A stretch of DNA of 34,109 nucleotides from CAZBEJ01 sp964521305 (GCA_964521305.1 CAZFQZ010000011.1:1-34109); one strand, 5' to 3'. Counted from the first letter of the stretch, positions 1 to 8,723 are shown. The notes: generated from the letters alone by a model not told the origin. Program-made: numbers and translations.

Positions 1-2460
1 AGGTTTATTCTTATACCGTTTGATAGCCATGCGAATAATGTCTTCAAGAAAATCGCCATAGTCCATTCCCACCATCTCGGCGCACGCGGGAACGCAATCG
101 TTCAGATTGATCGACGGATTCGGATTGAGTTCCAGGACATACGGGTTGCCGTTTTTATCAACACGAATCTCGACTCTCCCGTAATCATGGCAATCAAGGA
201 TATTGTAGGTGTCCAAAGCGATTTCCGAAATCAGGGAGGACAATATCTTACTGATGTTTTTTGGGGGACGCTGTATAAGTATTTTTTGATAGATGGGATC
301 TTCCTCCCATTTTGCCTTGAAAGGATAAATATGCCAATATCCTTTCGGCATTTTGTCAAAGATTGAACGGGATAGGGGAAGCACGCGAAGGTCAGATTCG
401 TCACTGCCCAAAATCGATACGTCGTATTCGTCTCCTTCGATATATTCCTCGATGAGCGCCGGCCTTCCCAGTTTCACGATGATTTTCTCCAACTGTTTCA
501 TCAACTGACGCTTATTGGTCACGACTGAATCGTTCGTGATGCCGATAGAGTTATCCGTATTCCCCGGTTTGACAATCAGCGGATATTTCAGTTCGTCATC
601 GATCTCGTCGTCCATAGTATATGCGTAATCCCAATTAGGGGTTGGGATGTCATGGTAGGCGAGAAGTTTTTTTACGCGAATTTTGTCTATGCACAGCGCC
701 AGAGTAAAAGGATTGGAGCCGGTATAGGGTATCTGCAATGTGTCAAGAATCGCGGCGGCGTGCGGTTCCAGCAGACTCGAATCATTGATCCGTTCGCACA
801 CGTTAAACACCATATCCACATCACTTGCTCTCAAGTCATTGAACGCCTTGGGTAAATTGTTAAAATCATAGAACGAAACTTTATACCCCCTGTCCAAAAG
901 TGTTTTTTCGATATTTTTCCCCACGGACATCAAATCCTTTTCCACGCTCCCTTCTTCACCGTCATAGATATTGCATACAATGCCGATATTGAGTTTCCGC
1001 AAGTTTTGTGTGGACATCCGGCGGATCGTTTCGAATTTCATGGCGCGCATAAGGGCGTCCTTGCGGAACGATGCTGAAGAATAATTGTGTTTTCTCGATG
1101 TCTTGCCTAAGGATGAAGCCGGGTCAAACTTGACCACCTTGAAATCGATATATTCCAAAGCATCCCGAAGATTATCCTGGGCATCGACCGCGCTTTCACC
1201 GCTGACGGTCAACCAACCTAAATACTCGGATCCGTCAGGCTGGACCAAAACAGGCTCGCCGATTTTTTTGTAGATATGGAGTTCCTCGAGGTACTTACGG
1301 TGCCTGAGCCGTTCGGAAATATCAAGTTGTACCAAAATTCCCGAGTTCTCAGGGTACAGATCCCATCCGATAATATATTTATTGGGGTCGCTCGGCTGAA
1401 TCGTTTTTATATATTGCCCCACCGCAATTTTAAGTGTCGCTTCAATAAGATCCACCGACCAGGCGCCGCGTATATAGGAATATATATAGTCACCACCCAT
1501 GCGCAAGTTTATTTCCAGGGGTACCGGTCCGTTTCTCGTTGACTTGGCCTCAAAATGGATACAGCCATTCTGAATTCCCAGTTTTTCCAATGTTTCCTCG
1601 ACCATTTCAACGAGTTCTTCCTTGGTCTTTCCCGGCAGGCTTGACGGGATAGACTGGCCGCTGTCCATGAAGAAAATGTCTTTGGATTTGTTGAAATTGT
1701 CCGCGATGGAGTAGAATTTCAGTTTCCCGTTTTGCAGCAGCATATCAACGTCGACTTCATCACCGTCAATATACTCTTCGGCAAAAATATCCAGTCCGTC
1801 GCTCAACGCCGATTCGGTATTCGCCGATATATTGTTTTTCACAAAACGGTAGATATCCTCCAAATCATCCTTCGTTTGCACCTTGACGACAAAAGCGCTG
1901 CTTGACCCGAACGCAGGTTTTATGACCACCGGAAAATGCAATGTGTTTGCTACCTCCCTGAGGTCATCGTGCGACTTGATCAGAATGTGGCCGGGTGCCG
2001 GAATATCGTTTTCCCTGCAAAATTCCCTGAACAGGTATTTATTGCGCACTTTTTTCGCCATATGATAGGTGATCCCTATGAAATCAAATTTATCGACTAT
2101 GCGGGATGTAAGAAGCACATCGTCTTCCCAAAACGTGATGACGCCGTCTATCTTTATGCCGCGGTTGGCCATCAGAAAGTTTTCGATAGCGTTTATAGAT
2201 TCCCGGTAATTGGTCGTATCCGCCAAAATCCAATAATCAACATAGGCCTGAGCCCAATTTTTTTCCTTGTTCAACACCACGACTTTCAATCCGAGTTTTT
2301 TCAGTTTCTGAAAAATAAAGCGTTTTTTTATAGGTCCAGTGTTGACCACCAGGATTGTTTTGTTTTCCAGATCGCCGGAGTCTTCGGCTTTGGACAATGT
2401 ATGTATTTTATAGCCGTTGGGGGGCTCTTCTTCATTATTTCTTGACATCTTTTTTTTCAT
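1..2460 (-). CDS. Tandem ATP-grasp ligase, two fused ATP-grasp modules, C-terminus cut by window edge
   Basis: The frame is open from an ATG at 2460 to base 1 (820 codons) without a stop, so the C-terminus lies outside the window. An alternative ATG is at 2448. Residues about 10-480 form a carbamoyl-phosphate-synthase/BL00235-like ATP-grasp module: a Rossmann-like start (KTILVVNTGP), a lysine in FPVVIKPAFGSSS, and the metal-binding segment LEINLRMGGD near residue 315. Residues about 485-820 form a second module resembling D-Ala-D-Ala ligase (HAAAILDTLQIPYTGSNP, then YPLIVKPGNTDNSIGI, then LELNPNPSIN near residue 777). Both halves keep the E-x-N metal ligands, so both look active. Such enzymes join a carboxylate to an amine through an acyl phosphate. 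Substrates are unknown; a dipeptide, cell-wall or polyamino-acid ligase is possible. The gene is divergent from the AAA+ ATPase. Confidence 0.8.
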   Translation of the reverse strand, partial: MKKKMSRNNEEEPPNGYKIHTLSKAEDSGDLENKTILVVNTGPIKKRFIFQKLKKLGLKVVVLNKEKNWAQAYVDYWILADTTNYRESINAIENFLMANRGIKIDGVITFWEDDVLLTSRIVDKFDFIGITYHMAKKVRNKYLFREFCRENDIPAPGHILIKSHDDLREVANTLHFPVVIKPAFGSSSAFVVKVQTKDDLEDIYRFVKNNISANTESALSDGLDIFAEEYIDGDEVDVDMLLQNGKLKFYSIADNFNKSKDIFFMDSGQSIPSSLPGKTKEELVEMVEETLEKLGIQNGCIHFEAKSTRNGPVPLEINLRMGGDYIYSYIRGAWSVDLIEATLKIAVGQYIKTIQPSDPNKYIIGWDLYPENSGILVQLDISERLRHRKYLEELHIYKKIGEPVLVQPDGSEYLGWLTVSGESAVDAQDNLRDALEYIDFKVVKFDPASSLGKTSRKHNYSSASFRKDALMRAMKFETIRRMSTQNLRKLNIGIVCNIYDGEEGSVEKDLMSVGKNIEKTLLDRGYKVSFYDFNNLPKAFNDLRASDVDMVFNVCERINDSSLLEPHAAAILDTLQIPYTGSNPFTLALCIDKIRVKKLLAYHDIPTPNWDYAYTMDDEIDDELKYPLIVKPGNTDNSIGITNDSVVTNKRQLMKQLEKIIVKLGRPALIEEYIEGDEYDVSILGSDESDLRVLPLSRSIFDKMPKGYWHIYPFKAKWEEDPIYQKILIQRPPKNISKILSSLISEIALDTYNILDCHDYGRVEIRVDKNGNPYVLELNPNPSINLNDCVPACAEMVGMDYGDFLEDIIRMAIKRYKNKP

Positions 2461-2504
2461 TCGTCAAAGAATCAATCTTGTATAAATAGTTATACGTTCT
2501 AAAC

Positions 2505-2531
2505 ATTATATATATTTCCCTAAAATGTCAA
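2505..2531 (-). promoter_or_regulatory. Putative promoter of the tandem ATP-grasp gene
   Basis: On the minus strand there is a consensus -35 TTGACA (plus 2526-2531) and a -10 TATAAT (plus 2505-2510), separated by 15 bp, which is short. Transcription would start near 2498, leaving a leader of about 38 bases before the ATG at 2460. No Shine-Dalgarno sequence is obvious in that leader. Confidence 0.45.
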
Positions 2532-2570
2532 GGGATATTTCAATAATTTTCATTGGAAAGCTTATTCTGT

Positions 2571-2576
2571 TATACT
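2571..2576 (+). promoter_or_regulatory. -10 box giving a leaderless AAA+ ATPase transcript
   Basis: TATACT lies six bases upstream of the ATG at 2583, so the first transcribed base should be at or next to the start codon. The -35 region near 2547-2553 is weak. This argues for ATG 2583 over the upstream in-frame TTG at 2553, which would lie within the promoter. Confidence 0.5.
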
Positions 2577-2582
2577 CGAATT

Positions 2583-4802
2583 ATGATGAAAAATCCTTTC
2601 GAGTTTGCAAAACAGTCAATTAAAAATTATGCAGAAGCTTCTATAAATCTGCTGCTGTTTTTCCCTTATTTTTTTTCCGTCATCGCATTATCGAGAACAT
2701 TGTTCTTTCCCTGGAAAAATCTGATTGTAAAAAAAACGGGGGCCGGCTTTTCATTCAGCGAATGGGTCAGTCGCTTTTTTTTCAATGCGGTTTCTCGCAT
2801 GATCGGATTCATCATGCGATTATGTATCCTCGCGTTCTTTCTCCTCGTCCAGATAGCGTTTTTGTTTTTTCTTCCCGCAGGACTCATCGTATATCTCTGC
2901 CTCATACCGATCTTGTACTTTGAATCGCTCTTCCAAAAAACCGAAGGGGAAAAACGAAAAATCCTGCACGACTCATTCGTTTCCAGCCATTGTCTCAATA
3001 AGGAAGACAGTGCTGTCGTCGAACAGTGGTTTTCGTCGTATTACCAGAAACACGCCCGCAAAAAAAAGTGGTGGAAGTTGACGAATCTCTTTTCGATTCC
3101 GCCGCTTGCCAGGGACTGGGCCGTTGGATTCACGCCTATGCTCGACCAATACTGCGAAGATCTCACTGCCGTAGCCTATCAACGCAATCGTGAACACATC
3201 GTCGACCGTCAAAAAGAAATTCAACTCATAGAGACCGAGCTGTCAAAATCCGAGGAAGCAAACGTGATCATCGTCGGCGAAGAAGGTGTTGGTAAACATA
3301 CTATTCTGGATGCGCTCGCCAAAAAGATGTATGAAGGAAAATGCAATACCCCTCTTATCTACAAGCGCATACTTATGCCACATATGGAAAAAATTCTCAC
3401 CCGATTCACCGATATCAATCAGCGAGAAGATTTTTTTAACACGCTTCTTACGGAGGCAGACCAGGCGAACAACATCATTATTGCCGTCAATGACATTGAA
3501 AAATACGTCGGCTCCGAATCCAATTCGGTCGATTTAACCGCCTCGATAGAACGATTCGCCAAACACAGCACGGTTCATATGGTCGGCATCACCACACCAT
3601 TCAACTATGAGAGGACCATCATGAGGAACGATAAAATCCAGCGGCTGTTCTCAAAAGTCGACGTATACGAAGTTTCTGGCCGTGAAGCCGAACAGATACT
3701 CATGGATAACGCGTACATATACGAATGCAGGTACCATGTGACCATACCGTATGAAACCGTCTCAGACACGGTGGAAAAAAGCGCCGATTATGTCACCTCC
3801 ATTCCGTTTCCCGAAAAAGCTATCAGGTTGTTGGACAGCGCGTGCGCTTTCACCCGAAAACTGAAAAAAACGATTGTTATACCGGAGTATGTCGATCTGG
3901 TCATAAGCGATCTTACCCATATACCGACCGTCATATCGGTTGAAATGAAGGATAAATTACTCACATTAGAGTCTCTCCTTTCCGATCGCATCGTCCAGCA
4001 AACAGAAGCGATCAAAAAACTTTCATCGTCTCTCAGAAGATCGTTTCTCTATTTAGGAAAAAGAAGAAAACCGCTCGCTTCCTTCCTCTTCCTTGGTCCC
4101 ACTGGCGTCGGTAAAACCGAAACAGCTAAAGTCCTCGCGGACGTTTTTTTCGGTTCGAAATCGCGCCTCATCCGTTTTGATATGTCCGAGTTCCAAAATA
4201 AAACTGACGTCGATAAACTTATCGGATCTATGGAATCGGGAACTACCGGATTACTGACCGTCAGCGTACGCGAACATTCGTATGGCGTGCTTCTCCTTGA
4301 CGAATTGGAAAAAGCCGAGCCGGCATTGTTCAACATTCTCCTAACCATACTCGACGAAGGATATTTTAATGACGGATTCGGAAAAAAGGTCGACTGCAGA
4401 AATCTTGTCATCATCGCAACGTCCAACGCGGCTTCGGATGTCATATACGAAAAGCAGGTAAATGACAAAAATTTGATCGATTATCTTGTAGAAAGGAAGT
4501 TGTACGACCCGGAATTTCTCAACAGGTTCGACGGCATTGTCGTATATAACTCTCTGACTGACGAATCCGCACGGATCCTTACCAAACGCTTTATCGATAC
4601 CATAGCCCAAGCGATACAGAAACAGCATGGAGTCAAACTAATAGTCTCCGACGAACAGGTTATGAGGCTCGTCAACGCATACTATAACCCCAAATTCGGC
4701 GCACGCAATATGGAACGAGCGATCAGGGACGAAATCGAAGATAAAGTGGCAAAAATTATCCTCGAAGGGACCACGAAACAGGGTGATATAATACGATTAT
4801 GA
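2583..4802 (+). CDS. Membrane-anchored ClpB/ClpA-like double AAA+ ATPase
   Basis: The protein has 739 residues. The N-terminus has hydrophobic segments at about 21-41 and 74-114, so it should be inserted in the cytoplasmic membrane with the ATPase domains in the cytosol. The first AAA+ domain has a P-loop at 232 (GEEGVGKHT, histidine after the lysine) and an apparent Walker B with Asn-Asp (303-304) where Clp proteins have Asp-Glu, so it may not hydrolyse ATP. The second is canonical: GPTGVGKT at 505-512, LLLDELEKAEP near 573, the sensor stretch IIATSN, the LNRFD arginine-finger region, and a ClpB-type C-terminal subdomain (FGARNMERAI). No IGF/LGF tripeptide for ClpP docking is visible, so an unfoldase or disaggregase role is more likely than protease feeding. 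It overlaps tmk by ATGA, so the two are probably translationally coupled. Confidence 0.85.
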   Translation: MMKNPFEFAKQSIKNYAEASINLLLFFPYFFSVIALSRTLFFPWKNLIVKKTGAGFSFSEWVSRFFFNAVSRMIGFIMRLCILAFFLLVQIAFLFFLPAGLIVYLCLIPILYFESLFQKTEGEKRKILHDSFVSSHCLNKEDSAVVEQWFSSYYQKHARKKKWWKLTNLFSIPPLARDWAVGFTPMLDQYCEDLTAVAYQRNREHIVDRQKEIQLIETELSKSEEANVIIVGEEGVGKHTILDALAKKMYEGKCNTPLIYKRILMPHMEKILTRFTDINQREDFFNTLLTEADQANNIIIAVNDIEKYVGSESNSVDLTASIERFAKHSTVHMVGITTPFNYERTIMRNDKIQRLFSKVDVYEVSGREAEQILMDNAYIYECRYHVTIPYETVSDTVEKSADYVTSIPFPEKAIRLLDSACAFTRKLKKTIVIPEYVDLVISDLTHIPTVISVEMKDKLLTLESLLSDRIVQQTEAIKKLSSSLRRSFLYLGKRRKPLASFLFLGPTGVGKTETAKVLADVFFGSKSRLIRFDMSEFQNKTDVDKLIGSMESGTTGLLTVSVREHSYGVLLLDELEKAEPALFNILLTILDEGYFNDGFGKKVDCRNLVIIATSNAASDVIYEKQVNDKNLIDYLVERKLYDPEFLNRFDGIVVYNSLTDESARILTKRFIDTIAQAIQKQHGVKLIVSDEQVMRLVNAYYNPKFGARNMERAIRDEIEDKVAKIILEGTTKQGDIIRL

Positions 4803-5506
4803 TCCATCGTATACAGACAGGACGTCAAGGTAAATTGATTGTTATTGAAGGCGCGGACGGCGCAGGCAAAACCACGCAGGCACGGTTGTTGGTCGATTAC
4901 CTTAAACGGTGTGATTTCCCGATCAGAACGTATGATTTTCCCCGGTATTATAATTCTTTTTACGGGAGGATCATTGCACGCTATCTCCGCGGCGAGCTGG
5001 GGAACATAAACGAAATTTCGCCGTACCTGATTGCGCTGGCATTTGCTTTGGATCGTTCATCGGTCCGGAAAGAAATGCGCCAGTTCCTGCATAATGACGG
5101 ATATGTTGTAACAAATAGGTATGCTACATCTTCGATGGTCTATCAGGCAGCGAAGTTCGCGGACAAACACGACCAGGACGAATTCTTGCGATGGAATTAT
5201 GATCTCGAATATCGCGAAAACAGCATGCCGCATGAAAACATAGTTATATATCTTCACGTACCCTGGCACATCGGAAGAGATCTTACCCGTAAAAAAGAAC
5301 AACGCGCCTATTTAAACGGCAAAAAAGAAGACATCCATGAGGCGGACATTGAATATCGCAAGGCAGTTGAGGTAATGTATCTCCGTTTGGCTGGTACATA
5401 CAAACATTGGGTAAAAATTGATTGCGTCGATAAAAACAACATGCTTCTTCCACAGGATATTCATGAAGCAATTATTACGGTTCTTAAGAAGAAAGGAATA
5501 CTATAA
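4799..5506 (+). CDS. tmk: Thymidylate kinase (dTMP kinase)
   Basis: This 235-residue protein phosphorylates dTMP to dTDP with ATP in the cytoplasm. The P-loop is GADGAGKTTQ near residue 18. It is followed by the DR[YF]-equivalent region FPRYYNSFYGRIIARYLRGELG, the nucleotide-binding VVTNRYATSSMVYQ, and a lid-like RKKEQRAY segment. Slightly longer than the usual 205-215 residues because of an N-terminal extension of about ten residues. Its ATG overlaps the stop of the AAA+ ATPase (ATGA at 4799-4802), so its expression likely depends on that gene. Confidence 0.9.
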   Translation: MIHRIQTGRQGKLIVIEGADGAGKTTQARLLVDYLKRCDFPIRTYDFPRYYNSFYGRIIARYLRGELGNINEISPYLIALAFALDRSSVRKEMRQFLHNDGYVVTNRYATSSMVYQAAKFADKHDQDEFLRWNYDLEYRENSMPHENIVIYLHVPWHIGRDLTRKKEQRAYLNGKKEDIHEADIEYRKAVEVMYLRLAGTYKHWVKIDCVDKNNMLLPQDIHEAIITVLKKKGIL

Positions 5507-5526
5507 TAACCTATTTGACATTCTGA

Positions 5527-5555
5527 TTGACACTTGATATGCTTTTAATTGATAC
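5527..5555 (+). promoter_or_regulatory. Putative promoter for the Ig-like protein
   Basis: TTGACA (5527-5532) is followed after 17 bp by TGATAC (5550-5555), a weak -10. A second TTGACA occurs at 5515-5520. The segment also holds an ATACCG/CGGTAT inverted repeat (5552-5557 with 5577-5582) around ACGTTACACGT words. Confidence 0.3.
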
Positions 5556-5588
5556 CGTTTCACGTTACACGTTTTGCGGTATGAGATT

Positions 5589-6002
5589 ATGGATAAAAAA
5601 CTGGTGGGACTTATGTTGATCTTCATGCTTGCGTTCGGCCTCTTTACCACGATTATCGTATTCAACAAACCCCTTACGAAACTCACCAAGGCGAAAGAAG
5701 AATCCGTTCCGTCATCCGCGTCTTCTTTGATTTTTGCTTTTCCGCTGACCGCACCTGCTGACGGAAAATATTCAGTCCAAGTCAACATATTCGTACGCAA
5801 TGCAAACAACGTTCCGCTATCCGACAAAACGGTCCACCTAACCACGTCGATCGGCGCCGTACAATCCAATGACATAAAAACCGACAACGCGGGAAAAGCC
5901 GCATTTCTCATCTCATCATCCACTTCTGGCAAAACCAGAATAACTGCACTCGTCGATAACCAGGTAAATATCGACAAAAATATAACAGTATTATTCCAAT
6001 AA
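5589..6002 (+). CDS. Small membrane-anchored Ig-like (Big_1-type) protein
   Basis: The 137-residue product starts with a short basic segment and one hydrophobic helix (about 5-26, GLMLIFMLAFGLFTTIIVF) without a clear signal-peptidase or lipobox site, suggesting a signal anchor. The rest is Ser/Thr/Val-rich and matches the pattern of a bacterial Ig-like group 1 fold: VNIFVRNANNVPLSDKTVHL, TSIGAVQ, KTDNAGKAAFLIS, then the closing strand NITVLF. It should display one beta-sandwich outside the membrane. The ATG at 5589 is preferred over an upstream TTG at 5574 because it begins the hydrophobic segment directly. It sits just before galU. The partner is unknown; adhesion or surface scaffolding is an inference. 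Confidence 0.6.
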   Translation: MDKKLVGLMLIFMLAFGLFTTIIVFNKPLTKLTKAKEESVPSSASSLIFAFPLTAPADGKYSVQVNIFVRNANNVPLSDKTVHLTTSIGAVQSNDIKTDNAGKAAFLISSSTSGKTRITALVDNQVNIDKNITVLFQ

Positions 6003-6011
6003 CGATTTTCT

Positions 6012-6890
6012 ATGAAAAAAATAAGCAAGGTAGTGATACCTGCGGCTGGATTCGGCACGCGGTTTCTTCCGCAGACCAAAGCAATGCCCAAGGAAATGCT
6101 TCCGATTGTCGACAAGCCAGTTATCCAGTATGTTGTTGAGGAAGCAGTCCAGTCGGGTATTGAAAACGTCATCATAATCACGGGTTCGAACAAAAGGGCT
6201 ATTGAAGATCATTTCGATTCACCGAACGAAGATCTGGTCAAAAATCTTCTCCAGGGAAAGAAGGATCACTTGCTAAAAGAGGTACAGCGCATATCGGATA
6301 TGGCGAACTTCATATATATTCGCCAAAAAGGGCCGTACGGCAACGGTACACCGGTGCTGACCGCCGAACCTGCAATCGAAGATGAACCGTTTGCGGTATT
6401 GTGGGGTGACGAATTCATCTATTCAAAGCCGCCGCGACTCAAACAGATGATCGATGTCTATACCAAATACGAAGGCGTCGTCATATCTGGAGTAAAGATA
6501 GAAAACAAGGCAGATCTGAAACGGTATGGCATAGCCGACCTCGAACACGTGGAAGGCAATATTTTCAAAATCAGGAAAATCGTTGAAAAACCTGAACCGG
6601 ATGAAGCGCCCTCGAATATAGCAACCCACGGCGGATACATTCTGCCACCGGAGGTATTTAGCGCTCTCAAACGAATAAAACCAAGCAAAGGCGGAGAAAT
6701 ATGGTTAACCGACGCAATCAATCTTTTACAAAAAGAGGGATTCCCGATCTATACGGTCGTCATCAAAGACGGAAAATACTATGACACGGGGAATAAGTTC
6801 GAATATCTCAAGACCGTGATCGAATTTGCCTTGAACCACCCGGACATGAACGGAGAATTCAAGGCATTCCTCAAGTCGCTCGATTTATGA
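6012..6890 (+). CDS. galU: UTP--glucose-1-phosphate uridylyltransferase
   Basis: This 292-residue enzyme makes UDP-glucose from UTP and glucose-1-phosphate, feeding cell-surface glycan synthesis. It shows the nucleotidyltransferase signature AAGFGTRFLPQTKAMPKEMLP at the N-terminus, followed by IVDKPVIQYVVEEA, the nucleotide/metal segment FAVLWGDEF, the sugar-binding VEKPEPDEAPS, and GGEIWLTDAI. Length and motif order match bacterial GalU. A TATTAT hexamer at 5989-5994 would give a leader of only about ten bases. No Shine-Dalgarno is visible. Confidence 0.93.
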   Translation: MKKISKVVIPAAGFGTRFLPQTKAMPKEMLPIVDKPVIQYVVEEAVQSGIENVIIITGSNKRAIEDHFDSPNEDLVKNLLQGKKDHLLKEVQRISDMANFIYIRQKGPYGNGTPVLTAEPAIEDEPFAVLWGDEFIYSKPPRLKQMIDVYTKYEGVVISGVKIENKADLKRYGIADLEHVEGNIFKIRKIVEKPEPDEAPSNIATHGGYILPPEVFSALKRIKPSKGGEIWLTDAINLLQKEGFPIYTVVIKDGKYYDTGNKFEYLKTVIEFALNHPDMNGEFKAFLKSLDL

Positions 6891-6903
6891 GCGATTATTT
6901 CAT

Positions 6904-6932
6904 TTGAAAATACCTCCCTCTCTTGGTACAAT
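6904..6932 (+). promoter_or_regulatory. Promoter of rpsB, near-leaderless
   Basis: TTGAAA (6904-6909) and TACAAT (6927-6932) are separated by 17 bp, an excellent sigma-70-type match. Only nine bases separate the -10 box from the rpsB ATG at 6942, so the mRNA should begin at or within a few bases of the start codon. Confidence 0.65.
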
Positions 6933-6941
6933 GTAACAAAT

Positions 6942-7628
6942 ATGTCGAAAACAGATTCACGAGTCGAGGAACTGTTCAACATCGGCGCTCACCTTGGCCA
7001 CAAAACAAATCGCGTACACCCGAAGGCGAAAAAATACATATACACCGTTGAGAACGGCGTTTCAATTATTGACCTGACGAAAACCGTAGAACTGTTGGAT
7101 AAGGCCTTGTCCTATGTAACCAAACTCGGAAAGGGCCACGAAACCATGCTGGTCGTGGTAACTAAACGGGTATCTTCAAAATTTACCCAGGAGCTGTGCC
7201 AAAAATACGGCATACCGTATATTACGGTTAAATGGCCAGCAGGCCTTCTAACCAACTTCGACATGATCATGAATAACGTCAAGAAACTCATCACGATGAA
7301 GGAGGAACGCGAAAAAGGTGAATGGGTAAAGTTCGTCAAACACGAGCAGATGAAACTTTCGAAAGAATTGAATCGCCTGGAACGATTTTACGGAGGTCTC
7401 GTTTCCTTAAAGAAACGTCCCGATGCCTTATTCGTCATTGATCTCAAAAAGGAAAAAAATGCGGTCAATGAAGCACGAGCCTACCGTATCCCGCTCATTG
7501 CCATTACCGACACCAACGTCAACCCTGATCTGGTAGAATACGCCATTCCGGCAAACGACGATGCTGTCCCTTCCATTGAATATTTTCTTAATACCGTTGT
7601 GGAAACATATGCGGAAGCGGGTAAATAA
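6942..7628 (+). CDS. rpsB: 30S ribosomal protein S2
   Basis: The 228-residue product carries the S2 signatures: LFNIGAHLGHKTNRVHPKAKKYIY at the N-terminus, KWPAGLLTNF in the middle, and the C-terminal PDALFVIDLKKEKNAVNEA and IPLIAITDTNVNPDLVEYAIPANDDA. It binds the 30S body-head junction and is needed for mRNA binding and S1 recruitment in bacteria that have S1. It leads an rpsB-tsf pair with 16 bases between the genes, and its own promoter predicts a leaderless message. Confidence 0.96.
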   Translation: MSKTDSRVEELFNIGAHLGHKTNRVHPKAKKYIYTVENGVSIIDLTKTVELLDKALSYVTKLGKGHETMLVVVTKRVSSKFTQELCQKYGIPYITVKWPAGLLTNFDMIMNNVKKLITMKEEREKGEWVKFVKHEQMKLSKELNRLERFYGGLVSLKKRPDALFVIDLKKEKNAVNEARAYRIPLIAITDTNVNPDLVEYAIPANDDAVPSIEYFLNTVVETYAEAGK

Positions 7629-7644
7629 TTGCTGAATATATCCC

Positions 7645-8106
7645 ATGACTACGTTAGACATAAACAAACTCAAGAAACTGCGCGAGGAAACGGGTATATC
7701 GTTTTCACTCTGTAAGAAGGCTTTGGAAGAATCTGATAACGATCTTGAAGCTTCAAAAAAATTGCTCAACAAATGGGGCATAGAAAAAGCAAAAGACAAG
7801 GAACGGCGCGAAACATCACAAGGCGCCTTGTTTTCCTATGTACATCACAACAAAAAAATAGCCTCATTAGTGGAGCTTTTATGCGAAACCGATTTTGTAT
7901 CAAGCAACGCGGAATTTCAGAAACTTGGCCAGGAAATCGCCATGCAGGTCGCGTCGATTGATGCAGACGGCGTCGAAGCGCTCCTCAAACAGGAATATAT
8001 CAGGGATGCGTCGAAAACAATAGAAGATCTGATCAAAGAAGCCGTACTCAAGTTCGGCGAAAATATAAAAATAAAACGATTCGCTAAATGGGAATTGGGG
8101 ATTTAA
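7645..8106 (+). CDS. tsf: Elongation factor Ts, short form
   Basis: The nucleotide-exchange factor for EF-Tu. The N-terminal UBA-like helix bundle (KLREETGISFSLCKKALEESDNDLEASKKLL, then WGIEKA) and the core signature LVELLCETDFVSSN around residue 80 are clear; the TDFV loop contacts the EF-Tu nucleotide pocket. At 153 residues it is about half the E. coli length (283): one core subdomain and the coiled coil are absent, as in other compact EF-Ts forms. It is cotranscribed with rpsB, and no Shine-Dalgarno precedes the ATG. Confidence 0.93.
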   Translation: MTTLDINKLKKLREETGISFSLCKKALEESDNDLEASKKLLNKWGIEKAKDKERRETSQGALFSYVHHNKKIASLVELLCETDFVSSNAEFQKLGQEIAMQVASIDADGVEALLKQEYIRDASKTIEDLIKEAVLKFGENIKIKRFAKWELGI

Positions 8107-8130
8107 ATATACTATACTGAAAAAATCAGG

Positions 8131-8159
8131 TGTAAACCTACGTCTTTGTAGTATATAAT
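8131..8159 (+). promoter_or_regulatory. Promoter of frr, leaderless
   Basis: TGTAAA (8131-8136), 17 bp spacer, TATAAT (8154-8159). The frr ATG follows after six bases at 8166, so transcription and translation starts probably coincide. Confidence 0.6.
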
Positions 8160-8165
8160 TACTTC

Positions 8166-8723
8166 ATGGATGCTATTGAAGAATTTAAACTGCATTCGGC
8201 AAAAGTGATTGAGAACTTGAAAGAAGAATTAAAGTCTGTGCGGACAGGTAGAGCTACGCCGAGTCTTGTTGAGAATCTTATTATCGAGGCCTACGGCGGC
8301 TCGACGAAACTCAGGTTGCTCGAACTAGCATCGATCGCCACCGAAGGCCCGTCTGCCTTGTCGATTACTCCCTATGATTCGAACATACTGGGTGACATAG
8401 AAAAATCATTACTGAAATCGCCGCTTGGCATCTCTCCTATTGTCCAAGGTAATGGCATTATCCTGCGCATTCCTGCATTATCGCAGGAGCAGCGGGAAAA
8501 GTTCATCAAACTTGTCGGTCAGAAGGTGGAGGAAAGAAAAGGCATGATCAGAAACCTTCGCGATAATGCACGGAAAAATATCAAAGCATCGTTCGGAACG
8601 AAAACAATCACCGAAGACGATAAATACAGGATGGAGAAAGACGCAGATACGGCATCACAAAAAATAATGGAGGAAATCGAGGAAATGAGGAAGAGGAAGG
8701 AAACGGAAATCCGTGAAGTCTAA
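8166..8723 (+). CDS. frr: Ribosome recycling factor
   Basis: This 185-residue protein splits post-termination ribosomes with EF-G. Hallmarks are the N-terminal helix with LKEELKSVRTGRATPSLVENLIIEAYGGSTKLRLLELASI, the central SALSITPYD and the C-terminal helix KLVGQKVEERKGMIRNLRDNARKNIK. The length is standard. It follows tsf directly with its own promoter; pyrH, which usually lies between tsf and frr in bacteria, is not here. Confidence 0.95.
   Translation: MDAIEEFKLHSAKVIENLKEELKSVRTGRATPSLVENLIIEAYGGSTKLRLLELASIATEGPSALSITPYDSNILGDIEKSLLKSPLGISPIVQGNGIILRIPALSQEQREKFIKLVGQKVEERKGMIRNLRDNARKNIKASFGTKTITEDDKYRMEKDADTASQKIMEEIEEMRKRKETEIREV

Noticed and set aside
1276..2445. Plus-strand frames opposite the ATP-grasp gene
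   Set aside because: The minus strand is open over 820 codons with two clear ATP-grasp modules; the plus frames have no motifs.
5501..6193. Long minus-strand reading frame opposite the Ig-like gene and galU
   Set aside because: It is antisense to two well-supported genes, shows no family motif, and has odd low-complexity composition. It is a shadow frame.
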